From: Synechococcales cyanobacterium GL140_1_metabat_312
GTDB taxonomy: Bacteria > Cyanobacteriota > Cyanobacteriia > Leptolyngbyales > Leptolyngbyaceae
Direction: 5' to 3'
Assembly: GCA_025351345.1 (NCBI GenBank)
Contig: JANXWB010000064.1
Location: 1 to 55,565, forward strand
DNA: 55,565 bases
A program made the position numbers and the translations under genes. Shown one piece after another: positions 35,125 through 44,217 of the stretch. The notes below the pieces were generated by a model. That model searched no databases, had not been told where the DNA came from, and was given only the letters and a program-made list of their open reading frames with translations. The number at the start of each line of letters is the position of its first letter. The first letter of the stretch is position 1.

Positions 35125-35472
35125 TTAGGCGATCGCATAGCCTGTGTATTCCCGCACTTGCGGCGGATGGAATGCCAACACAATATGCTCCTTTGTCACA
35201 CCTGCCGCGACGAGTTCAGACGTAATTCCATCCTCGATTCCATCATAATGAATCCAAATCTTCTCATTCCGAATCTCGGCATGAACCACACAGCCATGAA
35301 CCCGACAACCATCTTCCCAACCTTCATTCATCAACATGTAATGATTGAGATCGCCACTCACCACCACATAGGTCGCCACCTCCCCATAACGATAAGGTAA
35401 TGCCGCATAATATTGCAAAATCTTTTCAAGTATTTCCCGCCATTGATCTAACGATTGACTTACGATCGCCAT
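35125..35472 (-). CDS. xisI: XisI family protein
   Basis: A 115-residue protein of the XisI family (first described as an fdxN-element excision controlling factor of Anabaena). Family parts: QWREILEKILQYYAALPY, the DxxxDHYxLM-like GDLNHYMLMNEGWE, RVHGCVVHAEIRNEKIWIHY and the C-terminal IVLAFHPPQVREYTGYAIA. It overlaps xisH by 13 bp. Most XisH/XisI pairs are not linked to an excision element, as here, and behave in genomes like toxin-antitoxin pairs. Biochemical activity is unknown. Confidence 0.88.
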   Translation of the reverse strand: MAIVSQSLDQWREILEKILQYYAALPYRYGEVATYVVVSGDLNHYMLMNEGWEDGCRVHGCVVHAEIRNEKIWIHYDGIEDGITSELVAAGVTKEHIVLAFHPPQVREYTGYAIA

Positions 35473-35909
35473 AGCACAACCTCTTCATTAATTGGATCAA
35501 AAACGACCATCCGAAACCCCGGTTCTTCCAGCAACAATTCCCCCGCCTCCTCTTTAAACAACGTCTCAAAGGTGTTTCGATTCACTGCCAGATAAAGTAA
35601 TCTATCGGGATCTCTTTTTTGAAGTGTTCTGGCGTACATAAAGAATTGTCCCCAAGCATTTTCCAGATCATGAATCGGTGAAGGACTAAGAAAACTCTTG
35701 ATCTCAATAGCAATCTTCTCCGTTCCTCGTTCAGCCGCAATCAGCCTCTCCGCACCCAAATCCACATAAACTGACCGTCCACCAATTTTGAGCGTGAGCG
35801 GATCATCTGTAATCGTCCAGCCATCTTTAATCAAAGCGCTGTAAACGACATTGTGATAAAAATATCTTTGGCGGGCATAAGCTGCATCATATCCAAGCCC
35901 TTCAATCAT
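35460..35909 (-). CDS. xisH: XisH family nuclease-like protein, 5' end frameshifted
   Basis: A 149-residue XisH protein, with GWTITDDPL, D-L-x-AERLIAAERG and KIAIEIKSFLSPS giving the D...ExK pattern of PD-(D/E)xK nucleases. The usual XisH start, M-P-A-K-D-x-F-H-N, is present in another frame: ATG at 35878 reads MPAKDIF, then two extra bases near 35855-35860 shift the frame and the homology resumes at HNVVYSALIKDGW in the annotated frame. The frame shown therefore uses an unnatural start (MIEGLGYDAAYARQ). Either the gene is damaged, or a sequencing error is present, or it is translated from 35909. xisI follows. Confidence 0.75.
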   Translation of the reverse strand: MIEGLGYDAAYARQRYFYHNVVYSALIKDGWTITDDPLTLKIGGRSVYVDLGAERLIAAERGTEKIAIEIKSFLSPSPIHDLENAWGQFFMYARTLQKRDPDRLLYLAVNRNTFETLFKEEAGELLLEEPGFRMVVFDPINEEVVLWRS

Positions 35910-35939
35910 ACCTCAGTCCAAAAGCACCAAGCAATCGAT

Positions 35940-35967
35940 CCCACCGTCCTAGCCCATCTTGAGAACG
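35940..35967. repeat. direct repeat C, copy 3 (28 bp)
   Basis: Exact 28-bp match to 35068-35095 (CCCACCGTCCTAGCCCATCT plus TGAGAACG), 872 bp apart. It lies 31 bp upstream of the xisH frame and closes the XisH/XisI cassette. Confidence 0.85.
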
Positions 35968-36100
35968 GCGATAACCGAGGCTTAATCAAATACCATCAGC
36001 CTTCTCCAGAACTACAGCGATCGGAGTGAATAAAACTAACGATCGGACGGGTTTGTCCCGCATTCACTTGATCTTCACACAATCCAAATTAAATGATGTT

Positions 36101-36273
36101 TTAGAATGTATTTGTAGTACTCATAATTTTGTAATAAATTACAGGTTGTCTTGAGAGAATTGATGGATTTTAAGTCACGTTCAAAGACTTTGCCTTGGCT
36201 CGATAGGTTGTGTTTTCATAGCCAGCGACAAATTCCAGATAACTCGATCGGCAAATGTCAACAGATGAAGCAT
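36101..36273 (-). pseudogene. internally deleted copy of the 43.5-kb lipoprotein gene
   Basis: The 5' end (MLHLLTFADR from ATG at 36271-36273) matches the start MLNPLTFAYR of the gene at 43550-44128. The 3' end (about 36101-36236) reads YRAKAKSLNV, T, stop, NPSILSRQPVIYYKIMSTTN and TF, matching YRVNATSLKVTQDSSVLSEQ and PVTYYKIMSTTNTF without indels. About 430 bp in the middle is missing and one premature stop is present. DNA identity continues some 20 bp upstream of the start (ACGAAATTT). Confidence 0.82.
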
Positions 36274-36445
36274 AACGAAATTTATATTCGGTCGCCAAAA
36301 TTGTATCCTAGGAAACTATCAATTCTTATTATTGCTAATGGATGAATCTCTCCAAATTTGGGCATATTTGAAAGTGAGTGTTCTCTCCCTTTACTGTGGA
36401 GTGTTAGTATGTCACCTTTGTTTTGTCTAAGCCCCCGGTTTTTCC

Positions 36446-39400
36446 ATGAGCATTATTCAAGATTCTGTCCTCACGGGTTATTGTGTTACTGAACGACTTC
36501 ATATCGACGATCGGACGATCGTTTACCGAGGCTTGCGGGAACAGGATCAGCGGCCTGTTATTTTGAAATTGCTGCGTCGTGAGTACCCGACTCCTAGAGA
36601 ATTGTCACAGTTTCGCAACCAATATGACTTAGCCCGATCGCTTCACCTCCCCGGCGTAATTGAGACCTATGACCTAATTATTCATGACCAGGAGCACCGC
36701 TATGTGCTAGTTATGGAAGACTTTGGGGGGATAACGCTCACTCAGGCGTTGCAACAATGGGGACTTGATCGCCTAGGTGAAACAGTAAAAACCCTGCAAG
36801 ATTTTCTGACGATCGCCCTACAAATCGTCAAAGCCCTAGACGGAATTCATCGCCATAAAATTATTCATAAAGATCTCAAACCTTCCAATATTCTCATCCA
36901 TCCTGATACCCAAGAGGTCAAAATTATTGACTTTAGCAGTGCCTCTGGTCTCTCACGGGAGATCCAGGATGCGGTCAATCTCGCTGATCTTAAAGGTACA
37001 TTGGAGTATATTTCACCGGAACAGACTGGGCGGATTAATCGATATATTGATCATCGGACAGACTATTACTCATTGGGAATCACTTTTTTTCAATTGCTCA
37101 CGGGATCGGTTCCTTTTAATGATGATAATCCTATTCACCTTCTTCATAGTCATCTTGCGCAGTCTCCGCCATTAATTCATACCCTTAATCCTAACGTTCC
37201 TCCGATCGTTTCTGAGATCATTGCTAAACTCATGGCAAAAATGCCAGAAAATCGCTACCAGAGTATGATTGGGCTAAGTTATGATTTGCAGAACTGTCTG
37301 GCGCAATTGAATACTTCTGATCATATTCAAGATTTCCCCTTGGGACAGGGCGATCGGAGCGATCGGTTTATAATTTCTGATACCCTTTACGGGCGTGAAG
37401 CCGATATTTCTAAACTGCTGGAGAGCTTTGAGAAGATTGCGATCGGTGGACGGAGTGAACTTCTGCTCGTTACGGGAGACTCAGGCTTAGGTAAAACTGC
37501 CCTCATTCATGAAATTCATAAACCCGTAGCCTTGACCTGCGGCTACTTTGTTCGAGGTAAGTTTGAACAGTTTCAGCAAAATATTCCATTTTCCGGGATT
37601 GTTCAAGCTCTGCAAGCGCTGATCATACAATTGCTGAGCGAAAGCTTAGTGCAGATTACTCAGTGGAAAGAGTTGATTCTAAATGCATTGGGCGACAGTG
37701 CACAGATCATTATTGATCTAATTCCTCAACTTGAAGGCATCCTTGGCGCTCAACCCCCTGTCCCCAGCCTCTCTGGTATCTCTACTCAAAATCGTTTTCA
37801 TCTTTTATTTCAAAAATTCATTCAAGTTTTTGCCACGCCTGAATATCCTTTAGTAATATTTTTAGATGATTTGCAATGGGCAGATACAGCTTCGTTGAAT
37901 CTTATTAGAGTGCTATTGAGTAATGAGCAAAGTCGATCGCTTTTGGTCATTACAACATACCGCGATCGTGAAGTGACGATCGCCCATCCATTGATGACCC
38001 TGCTGGCGAATTTACAGTTGGAATGTCCCAATATTGTGACTGAAATTCATCTTTTACCTTTGTCTTCTGCTGATCTACGGTGCATGGTAAATGACACGCT
38101 TCATCTAGATCCTGTGGAAACAAATGCGTTGGCCGATCGGATATATCAAGTCACTCAAGGTAATCCTTTCTTCAGTAGTCAACTGCTTAAGTCTTTCTAT
38201 AGTGAGGGTTTGATTACGTTTGATTGGACTCTAGGGAAATGGATTATTGATCTTGTTGGCATTCAAGCGCGATCGTTAACGCCGGATGTTGTGGAATTTA
38301 TGGGTGCTCAGGTCTCCAAGTTGCCAATAGAGACTCAAGATGTATTGAAATTGGCGGCCTATATCGGGAGTCAATTTGATTTGGAAACCTTAGCGATCGC
38401 CCTATCTAGTGATGAAGCTAGTTCCTATGAATTCCTGATACAATTTCTGCATCCTGCAATAGAAGAAGGATTGATTTTCGCAAATTCTGATGTTCTCGAA
38501 GGGACATTGGATTGCGCCAACAATAGCTATCAATTTTTGCACGATCGAGTTCAACAGGCAGCCTACCAGCTCATTCCAGAATCACAACGTGCTGTGGTTC
38601 ATTTCAATATTGGTCAGCAACTTTTAACGCATATTTCTCCACCTCGTTTGGACGATCGACTGTTTGAAATTGTCGGTCAATTGAACTATGGGATTGGTCG
38701 GAGCGATTTGGCGGATTCAATAGAGCTTAGTCATCAGTTGCTTCTGCTTAATCAGCGGGCGGGTGCTAAAGCTATGGATGCAACGGCTTACGAGAGTGCG
38801 ATTCAATATTGGAGTCATGCTATTCGTTTGCTGAGCAACTATCCTTGGCAAGATCAATATGACTTGGCGCTAGATCTCCATAATGCTGCGACTACGGCGG
38901 CGGCGCTCAAGGGTGACTTTGAGCAGATGGAAAGGTGGAGTGCGACAGTGCTGCGAGAAGCCCAAAGTCCGATCGATCGCGTCACCGTTTATGAAGTTAA
39001 AATCCAATCCTACACCTCCCAAAATCGATTGGTTGACTCTATTGCGATCGCCCGTGAATCGCTAGCATTGTTCGGCGTATCTTTCCCAACGCCCCCAATC
39101 CCTCAGGATATTCAACAAGCATTGCAAAACACCGAAACATTATTAGAAGATTGTGCGATCGACGATCTAGCAAATTTGCCATTGATGACAAATCCAATCC
39201 AATTGTCCGTCATGCAACTGATATCAAGTGTCGTGCCTGCTGCTTTTCTGAGCGAACCTGCGCTCTTTCCACTTTTGATTTCCAGTCAGGTTGAGTCTTC
39301 AATACAGTATGGAAACTCGCCTCTCTCTTCTTTTAACTATGCTAATTATGGTGTCCTTCTCAATGCCTTTTTACAGGATCCGATCGCTGCGACTAGGTTC

Positions 39401-41872
39401 GGCGATCTAGGATTGAAACTAGCTGAAAAAGAACCATCAAAAGATATTAAATCTAGAGTTTTGTTTGTATTTGCGGCATTTATTCTGCATAGCCAATCTC
39501 ATCTCAAAGAAACATTGCCCATCTTACTTGAAAGCTATCAATATGCATTAGAAGTAGGAAACTGGGAGTATGTTGGATATTGCTTACAACATACTTGTTT
39601 TAACTCCTATTTCCTGGGTCATGAGTTAAATAATTTAGAACAGGAAATACAAACATCATTCCAAACCCTAACCAATTTGCATCAGACGACGAGTTTACAA
39701 TATGTTCAGATTTTCTGGCAAGTCGTTCTGAATTTGAAGGGACAATCTAAAATTCCTCATATCTTGATTGGTTCAGTCTACGATGAAGAGACTATCCTTC
39801 CATCCTTGATCGCGGCTCATGACATTACCGGGCTGCACCTTCTCTATACGAATAAACTCATAATCAGCTATCTCTTCGGAGAGTTTAGTCTTGCGCTAGA
39901 TTGCGGATCTAGAGGTCGTAGTTATTTGGCAGGAGGGACAGGATATGTGGATAGTGTGGTGTTTAATTTTTATGATTCCCTCACTTTACTAGCGGTTTAT
40001 CACGATCGTCCACAGTTGCAAGATCAATTACTTCAAGACGTTGTTGAAAATCAGCTTAGACTCAAACATTCCGCCAATCATGCCCCTATGAATCATCTTC
40101 ATAAGTTTTATCTTGTGGAAGCCGAGCGATATCGAGTTTTGGGCCAAAGAGGGGAAGCGATCGAATATTATGATTTGGCAATTTCTGGAGCAAAGACCTC
40201 TGGATATCTTAATGAAGAAGCACTTGCCTATGAATTGGCGGCTAGGTTTTATTTAGAATGGGAAAAGCCTAAGATCGCTCAGAGTTATCTGATTGATGCC
40301 TACTATCGCTATGAACGATGGGGGGCGATCGCTAAAATGCAACATTTAGAACGGCTCTATCCTCAGTTACTCATGCCGATTTTGCATCAAGAAATGTTGA
40401 ATAGTCATGATGGAGGTTCTTTCGGTCACACTACAAATACTTCCAACTTGCACTTAAATTTAGATCTTGCCACCGTGATGGAAGCTTCTCAACTCCTATC
40501 TGGGGAAATCCAGATGGATAGCCTGCTGGAGTCTTTAATGGATGTGGTGATTACTAGTGCAGGGGCAGAAAAAGCAGTCTTAATCTTGGCCGAGGAAGAG
40601 CATTGGCAGGTGGTTGCAGAAACTCTAGCTCGTCATCAAACTGTTGTTCGATCGATACCTTTAAGTGAATGTAATGCCCTACCTAAGGTGATTGTTAATT
40701 ATGTGATACATACGTCTGAAACATTAGTTCTAGAAGATGCTACCCAGGAAACGAGTTTTATCAATGATCCTTACCTAGGTGCCCACAAACCGAGAAGTAT
40801 CTTGTGTGCGCCCATTCAGTATCAGGGCAAAATGATTGGAATCTTATATCTGGAGAACAATTTAGTAACAGGTTCGTTTACCTCCGATCGTTTAAAAATC
40901 CTTAACATCATTACGACCCAAGCTGCAATTTCCCTACAGAATGCACAACTTTACGATCGCTTAGAACAAAAAGTAGAAGAGCGAACACTGCAAATTCAAC
41001 AGACAAATCAAAGTCTTATGGATACGTTATCTGCATTAAAACAGACCCAAACTCAACTTATTCAAACTGAAAAAATGTCTTCTCTTGGGCAAATGGTGGC
41101 GGGTTTTGCACATGAAATTAATAATCCTGTTAATTTTATCCATGGTAATCTCAAACATGCAGATCACTATTTTCAAGACCTATTAGGATTACTAAGTTGC
41201 TATCAGAAGTATTATCCTCAACCCATCCCAGAAATTATCAGCTATCTTGAAGGAGTTGATATTGATTATGTTCTAGAAGACTTACCCAAACTCTTCGCCT
41301 CTATGCAAATGGGGACAGAACGAATTCGAGAAATTGTCTTGTCTCTGCGGAACTTTTCTCGTCTTGATGAATCAGTGAACAAAGCCGTCAATGTGCATGA
41401 AGGAATAGAAAGTACATTGCTACTGTTGAATCATCGTTTAAAGTCAGGAATTAAAGTTGTAAGACAATATCAAAAGCTTCCACCTATTCATTGCTATCCT
41501 GCACCGCTCAATCAAGTCTTTATGAATTTGTTGAGCAATGCGATCGATGCACTAAATGACTATGATAAAAGTTGTGGCAAAAGTTCTGAATTTGGTGCTG
41601 ACTGGGTTCCGACGATCGACATTGTAACAAAGTTACTAGATTCATCAGTGATAATTCAGATTTTAGATAATGGCGCTGGGATCCCAGAAGAGATTATAAA
41701 GAAAGTCTTTGATCCGTTCTTCACCACCAAGCCTGTAGGTAGCGGCACCGGGTTAGGATTGTCGATTAGCTATCAGATTATCGTGGACAAACATAAAGGA
41801 AAAATCTCCTGTCAATCTAAACCTGGAAAGGGTGCCGAGTTTACGATCGAACTTCCTATCTCAATGATTTGA
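36446..41872 (+). CDS. giant Ser/Thr kinase - AAA - GAF - histidine kinase
   Basis: An 1808-residue soluble signalling protein. Domains: Ser/Thr kinase-like (about 10-280) with [13 protein letters not shown] near 141 and IIDFSSAS where DFG is expected; AAA/STAND ATPase (about 315-620) with YGREADIS and Walker A GDSGLGKT near 342; a long helical TPR-like region (650-1300); GAF (about 1335-1500); coiled coil; HisKA with [16 protein letters not shown] near 1545; HATPase with [21 protein letters not shown] and [19 protein letters not shown]. This multi-kinase layout is known in cyanobacteria. The DFS variant and HKD (for HRD) may reduce kinase activity. No response regulator is linked. A strong terminator follows. 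Confidence 0.92.
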   Translation: MSIIQDSVLTGYCVTERLHIDDRTIVYRGLREQDQRPVILKLLRREYPTPRELSQFRNQYDLARSLHLPGVIETYDLIIHDQEHRYVLVMEDFGGITLTQALQQWGLDRLGETVKTLQDFLTIALQIVKALDGIHRHKIIHKDLKPSNILIHPDTQEVKIIDFSSASGLSREIQDAVNLADLKGTLEYISPEQTGRINRYIDHRTDYYSLGITFFQLLTGSVPFNDDNPIHLLHSHLAQSPPLIHTLNPNVPPIVSEIIAKLMAKMPENRYQSMIGLSYDLQNCLAQLNTSDHIQDFPLGQGDRSDRFIISDTLYGREADISKLLESFEKIAIGGRSELLLVTGDSGLGKTALIHEIHKPVALTCGYFVRGKFEQFQQNIPFSGIVQALQALIIQLLSESLVQITQWKELILNALGDSAQIIIDLIPQLEGILGAQPPVPSLSGISTQNRFHLLFQKFIQVFATPEYPLVIFLDDLQWADTASLNLIRVLLSNEQSRSLLVITTYRDREVTIAHPLMTLLANLQLECPNIVTEIHLLPLSSADLRCMVNDTLHLDPVETNALADRIYQVTQGNPFFSSQLLKSFYSEGLITFDWTLGKWIIDLVGIQARSLTPDVVEFMGAQVSKLPIETQDVLKLAAYIGSQFDLETLAIALSSDEASSYEFLIQFLHPAIEEGLIFANSDVLEGTLDCANNSYQFLHDRVQQAAYQLIPESQRAVVHFNIGQQLLTHISPPRLDDRLFEIVGQLNYGIGRSDLADSIELSHQLLLLNQRAGAKAMDATAYESAIQYWSHAIRLLSNYPWQDQYDLALDLHNAATTAAALKGDFEQMERWSATVLREAQSPIDRVTVYEVKIQSYTSQNRLVDSIAIARESLALFGVSFPTPPIPQDIQQALQNTETLLEDCAIDDLANLPLMTNPIQLSVMQLISSVVPAAFLSEPALFPLLISSQVESSIQYGNSPLSSFNYANYGVLLNAFLQDPIAATRFGDLGLKLAEKEPSKDIKSRVLFVFAAFILHSQSHLKETLPILLESYQYALEVGNWEYVGYCLQHTCFNSYFLGHELNNLEQEIQTSFQTLTNLHQTTSLQYVQIFWQVVLNLKGQSKIPHILIGSVYDEETILPSLIAAHDITGLHLLYTNKLIISYLFGEFSLALDCGSRGRSYLAGGTGYVDSVVFNFYDSLTLLAVYHDRPQLQDQLLQDVVENQLRLKHSANHAPMNHLHKFYLVEAERYRVLGQRGEAIEYYDLAISGAKTSGYLNEEALAYELAARFYLEWEKPKIAQSYLIDAYYRYERWGAIAKMQHLERLYPQLLMPILHQEMLNSHDGGSFGHTTNTSNLHLNLDLATVMEASQLLSGEIQMDSLLESLMDVVITSAGAEKAVLILAEEEHWQVVAETLARHQTVVRSIPLSECNALPKVIVNYVIHTSETLVLEDATQETSFINDPYLGAHKPRSILCAPIQYQGKMIGILYLENNLVTGSFTSDRLKILNIITTQAAISLQNAQLYDRLEQKVEERTLQIQQTNQSLMDTLSALKQTQTQLIQTEKMSSLGQMVAGFAHEINNPVNFIHGNLKHADHYFQDLLGLLSCYQKYYPQPIPEIISYLEGVDIDYVLEDLPKLFASMQMGTERIREIVLSLRNFSRLDESVNKAVNVHEGIESTLLLLNHRLKSGIKVVRQYQKLPPIHCYPAPLNQVFMNLLSNAIDALNDYDKSCGKSSEFGADWVPTIDIVTKLLDSSVIIQILDNGAGIPEEIIKKVFDPFFTTKPVGSGTGLGLSISYQIIVDKHKGKISCQSKPGKGAEFTIELPISMI

Positions 41873-41887
41873 TTGCTCACTCTTCAA

Positions 41888-41931
41888 AAAAGACATCACC
41901 AATTTATATGAATAAGTCAGTGATGTCTTTT
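41888..41931. terminator. bidirectional terminator
   Basis: AAAAGACATCAC at 41888-41899 pairs perfectly with GTGATGTCTTTT at 41920-41931, a 12-bp stem ending in A- and T-runs on both strands. It lies between two convergent genes and should stop transcription from both sides. Confidence 0.85.
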
Positions 41932-41966
41932 ACTGTCAAGTCACGGTTAAATGTCACCTACTCAAA

Positions 41967-43019
41967 CTATCTACCAATCAAAATTGGCTCATTATCGATC
42001 GAAGGAGCATTCTCAGAAGGATGCGCTAGAGCCGCTTCTCGTTCTGGCTTAACGATTTTCTCCATCAAATATTCGATCGTCTCAGACTGTACCCAGCCGT
42101 GGGATGAAATGATATCACCCAAGCACTGACCTGTGACTTTTTGCTCTTGTAGTGCGATGTTGAGCTGATCGTATGTCAGCAAACCTGCTTCGATAAGATA
42201 AGTTCCCAGTGGTTTGACTTTACGAACTAGATAAGAACGAAGCTCATAACTGTACATAAAGTTTCCATTGATAGTCTTAGGAACTTTGATGTGAGCGAGA
42301 AGATCACTCATCAAAATTACGAACATATCAAAGGTCTTATCAATAATGCGTAATGCTTCTTGACGTTCCTCTGGAGTGATTGAAAGACTATTTAAGAACT
42401 TTTGGGAATCATCTGTATACATTGTGTGGCTAGAGTCCACGATCGTATGCATATCGCCAAAGTAGCGACAGTCACGGCCATCAATAATTTTTAGCTCTTG
42501 GGCAATAGCTTGAGTTGCTTCTAAGAAAATATCAGCAGTGGACTCGATCGATTCGATTAAAATAACTCGATGTATAGCAGTTGCTGATTCCGCTTCTTGA
42601 AACATCCAACGGACAACTTCACGCTGAATACGTGTTTCGTCACTCCAAAGAAAGCGGAGTGATTCAGTGAACTTAATGGATTCATCGTAGCCTAACTTTT
42701 TCAAGTCTTCCAAGAACCAGATCCAATGATCTTCATCCTCATAGGTATGTTGATTGACTAATGCTTGAATCGGTTCAGTTGTCGGCTCAACGCGAAGAAC
42801 ATGGCGATTCAATTCACTGAAGCTCATCACAAAAAAGGCAAAGCAGGGTGCAAATGCCATGCGATCGCTAGGATTGATTTTGGTATCCCGAAGATATTCA
42901 AAAAAAGGAGCTTTGGCAAACGTTGCCTGCTTCTCTTTAATCAAGGCAAGAAGTTCTTCCACAGATATACACCCTTTCAAACTAATAATTTGATGCCTGA
43001 AGTCTTGCCAAAAAAACAT
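41967..43019 (-). CDS. haem-oxygenase-like metalloprotein with C-terminal MshEN-like domain
   Basis: A 350-residue soluble protein. The helical N-terminal 250 residues carry H91-x2-E94-x3-H98 (QHTYEDEDH) and H191-x3-D195-x2-H198 (DMHTIVDSSH), with glutamates in IESIEST at 156-159. This fits the haem-oxygenase-like diiron fold (HDO/TENA/CADD-like) and would make it a redox enzyme or sensor. Residues 270-323 (PLGTYLIEAGLLTYDQLNIA, LQEQ, then LGDIISSHGW) resemble the T2SSE-N/MshEN domain, a known c-di-GMP binder in MshE. The fusion is inferred by eye. Its upstream region has 22-bp direct repeats. Confidence 0.55.
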   Translation of the reverse strand: MFFWQDFRHQIISLKGCISVEELLALIKEKQATFAKAPFFEYLRDTKINPSDRMAFAPCFAFFVMSFSELNRHVLRVEPTTEPIQALVNQHTYEDEDHWIWFLEDLKKLGYDESIKFTESLRFLWSDETRIQREVVRWMFQEAESATAIHRVILIESIESTADIFLEATQAIAQELKIIDGRDCRYFGDMHTIVDSSHTMYTDDSQKFLNSLSITPEERQEALRIIDKTFDMFVILMSDLLAHIKVPKTINGNFMYSYELRSYLVRKVKPLGTYLIEAGLLTYDQLNIALQEQKVTGQCLGDIISSHGWVQSETIEYLMEKIVKPEREAALAHPSENAPSIDNEPILIGR

Positions 43020-43060
43020 TAACTTACAATAGTTAATGAATTCTTACCACTCACAGGTTC

Positions 43061-43131
43061 TCAGAAAAATTACTGATTGTCATCAGAAAAACTACTGACT
43101 ATCCTCAGAAAAATTACTGACTATCCTCAGA
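43061..43131. promoter_or_regulatory. 22-bp direct repeats upstream of the diiron-like gene
   Basis: Units at 43061-43082, 43083-43104 and 43105-43126, plus a partial fourth (TCAGA), follow the pattern TCAGAAAAATTACTGACTAT plus two bases. The units differ at a few positions. The 22-bp period is two helix turns, which places each copy on the same DNA face. The array starts 42 bp upstream of the ATG of the divergently read gene at 43019, so it is well placed to bind a regulator. Confidence 0.7.
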
Positions 43132-43280
43132 TTTTGAAGCTTTAAAAGGGGAAATTGTAAAGATTCCCATCAAGACAGATATTTAGTCCGTAAACCCACA
43201 AGTATTTGTATCTACCAGATAGATCCAAAATATTTTTCTTTATCAACTAAGCCTCCCAAGATTAAATCTAAATTATTTCT

Positions 43281-43350
43281 AGAAACTAGTTGCGATCGCA
43301 TTCACTGGACAAGTTGGAATACACTGCTCACAGACCACGCAACGCGATCG
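43281..43350 (-). pseudogene. duplicated 3' end of the NIL-ferredoxin gene
   Basis: Seventy bases match 44220-44289 with one difference (GCTCAC for GTTCAC). They encode the last residues of the ferredoxin (RCVVCEQCIPTCPVNAIATS plus F). The matching DNA begins at the stop codon end and stops abruptly at CGATCG. The two copies are 939 bp apart and enclose the lipoprotein gene and the MITE. Confidence 0.9.
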
Positions 43351-43396
43351 TTCTTACCTCAATTAGAAACTACGATCGGTCTTGAAATTCATTTCA

Positions 43397-43500
43397 ATTA
43401 AGGGCGTTGTTAATTTGCGGTATGACGAGATTTCTGTAACTACTGCAAAATCGTTATAAAATCCGAGACTTCATACCTTTTTTCACCAACGCCCCATTAA
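43397..43500. mobile_element. MITE-like element with ATTAA target duplication
   Basis: GGGCGTTGTTAATTTGCGGT plus ATGA at the left (from 43402) is mirrored by TCATACCTTTTTTCACCAAC plus GCCC(C) at the right (to 43495). The two ends share GGGCGTTG-T-A and GGTATGA. Both sides are bordered by ATTAA (43397-43401 and 43496-43500), which fits a 5-bp target-site duplication. There is no coding capacity; a transposase must act in trans. Confidence 0.72.
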
Positions 43501-43549
43501 GCTTTACCAGAATTTGATTCAGAATTCTGTATTATCTAAATCAATTTTT

Positions 43550-44128
43550 TTAGAATGTATTTGTAGTACTCATGATTTTATAATAAGTCACAGGTTGTTC
43601 AGAGAGAACAGATGAATCTTGAGTTACTTTCAAAGACGTTGCATTGACTCGATAGGTTGTGTTTTCATAGCCAGCCACAAAGTTTCCTTCTCCTTGTTCT
43701 CTAGCATTAGGAAAATTTCTACCCTCTGAAGGTGCAGACATTGCCACCTCTCGATAAAACAACTTTTTATCCTGTCCCATACAAATTGAAACCTGAATCG
43801 ACTTCGTTTCAAAATAAGCCACAGGGGTTGCTTTTGGACAACTGACTTCACCCTTAGCAGTTACGTTTGGTTTGGTCCTAGTGTAGGATTCAGGTGTTTT
43901 AGCAATGGTTGCTGTTGGTTTCTTTGTGATTGTTTTTTCAGTTGATGGTGCAGTTGGGGTTTGGGCAGTTTGAGGTGCAGTGCTAGTTTGAGGCTTTTCC
44001 GCGATGGGTGCTGGACTTGTAGCGGTATCAGGGGTCGTACTACTGCAACCATGAGCAAGTAACCCAACGGAAGTTAATAGTGTCAAATTCCAAATAATTC
44101 GATAAGCAAACGTTAATGGATTAAGCAT
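43550..44128 (-). CDS. lipoprotein with Ser/Thr/Pro-rich linker, unknown
   Basis: A 192-residue exported lipoprotein: a signal peptide and lipobox LLAHGC (cysteine about 28), then a low-complexity linker of about 65 residues rich in T, P, S, A and K, then a C-terminal domain (SCPKATPVAYFETKSIQVSI, CMGQDKKLFYREVAMSAP). Two cysteines there may form a disulfide. The family is not recognised. A decayed paralogue lies at 36101-36273. The gene is enclosed between a copied and the intact 3' end of the ferredoxin gene, indicating insertion at that site. Confidence 0.65.
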   Translation of the reverse strand: MLNPLTFAYRIIWNLTLLTSVGLLAHGCSSTTPDTATSPAPIAEKPQTSTAPQTAQTPTAPSTEKTITKKPTATIAKTPESYTRTKPNVTAKGEVSCPKATPVAYFETKSIQVSICMGQDKKLFYREVAMSAPSEGRNFPNAREQGEGNFVAGYENTTYRVNATSLKVTQDSSVLSEQPVTYYKIMSTTNTF

Positions 44129-44217
44129 TACGAAATTTGTATAGGCCAGCCAGAATCTTACTGCATCTATATAAACTTCACAAGAATGTCATAACTTGTA
44201 TCTGTATATTTATCTTA

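Larger units (their letters stand above)
35910..36445. other. 536-bp spacer with repeat C copy 3 and a lipoprotein relic
   Basis: Contains repeat C copy 3 near its left end and an internally deleted lipoprotein pseudogene at 36101-36273. The last 140 bp is AT-rich and should include the promoter of the giant kinase gene. A 64-residue frame at 36151-36345 is antisense to the relic and was not accepted. Confidence 0.5.
43020..43549. other. 530-bp spacer: iterons, ferredoxin tail copy and a MITE
   Basis: No gene. It holds three separate structures listed individually: 22-bp tandem repeats (43061-43131), a copy of the 3' end of the ferredoxin gene (43281-43350) and a short inverted-repeat element with target duplication (43397-43500). 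The 43132-43280 stretch shows nothing recognisable. Confidence 0.6.

Noticed and set aside
30489-35967. Classical integron or phage integration
   Set aside because: No integrase, no attC-like imperfect palindromes and no tRNA site; modules face both directions.
36151-36345. 64-residue plus-strand frame
   Set aside because: It is antisense to the lipoprotein relic at 36101-36273 and has no other support.
43061-43131. CRISPR array
   Set aside because: The 22-bp units are directly adjacent with no spacers, and no cas genes are present.
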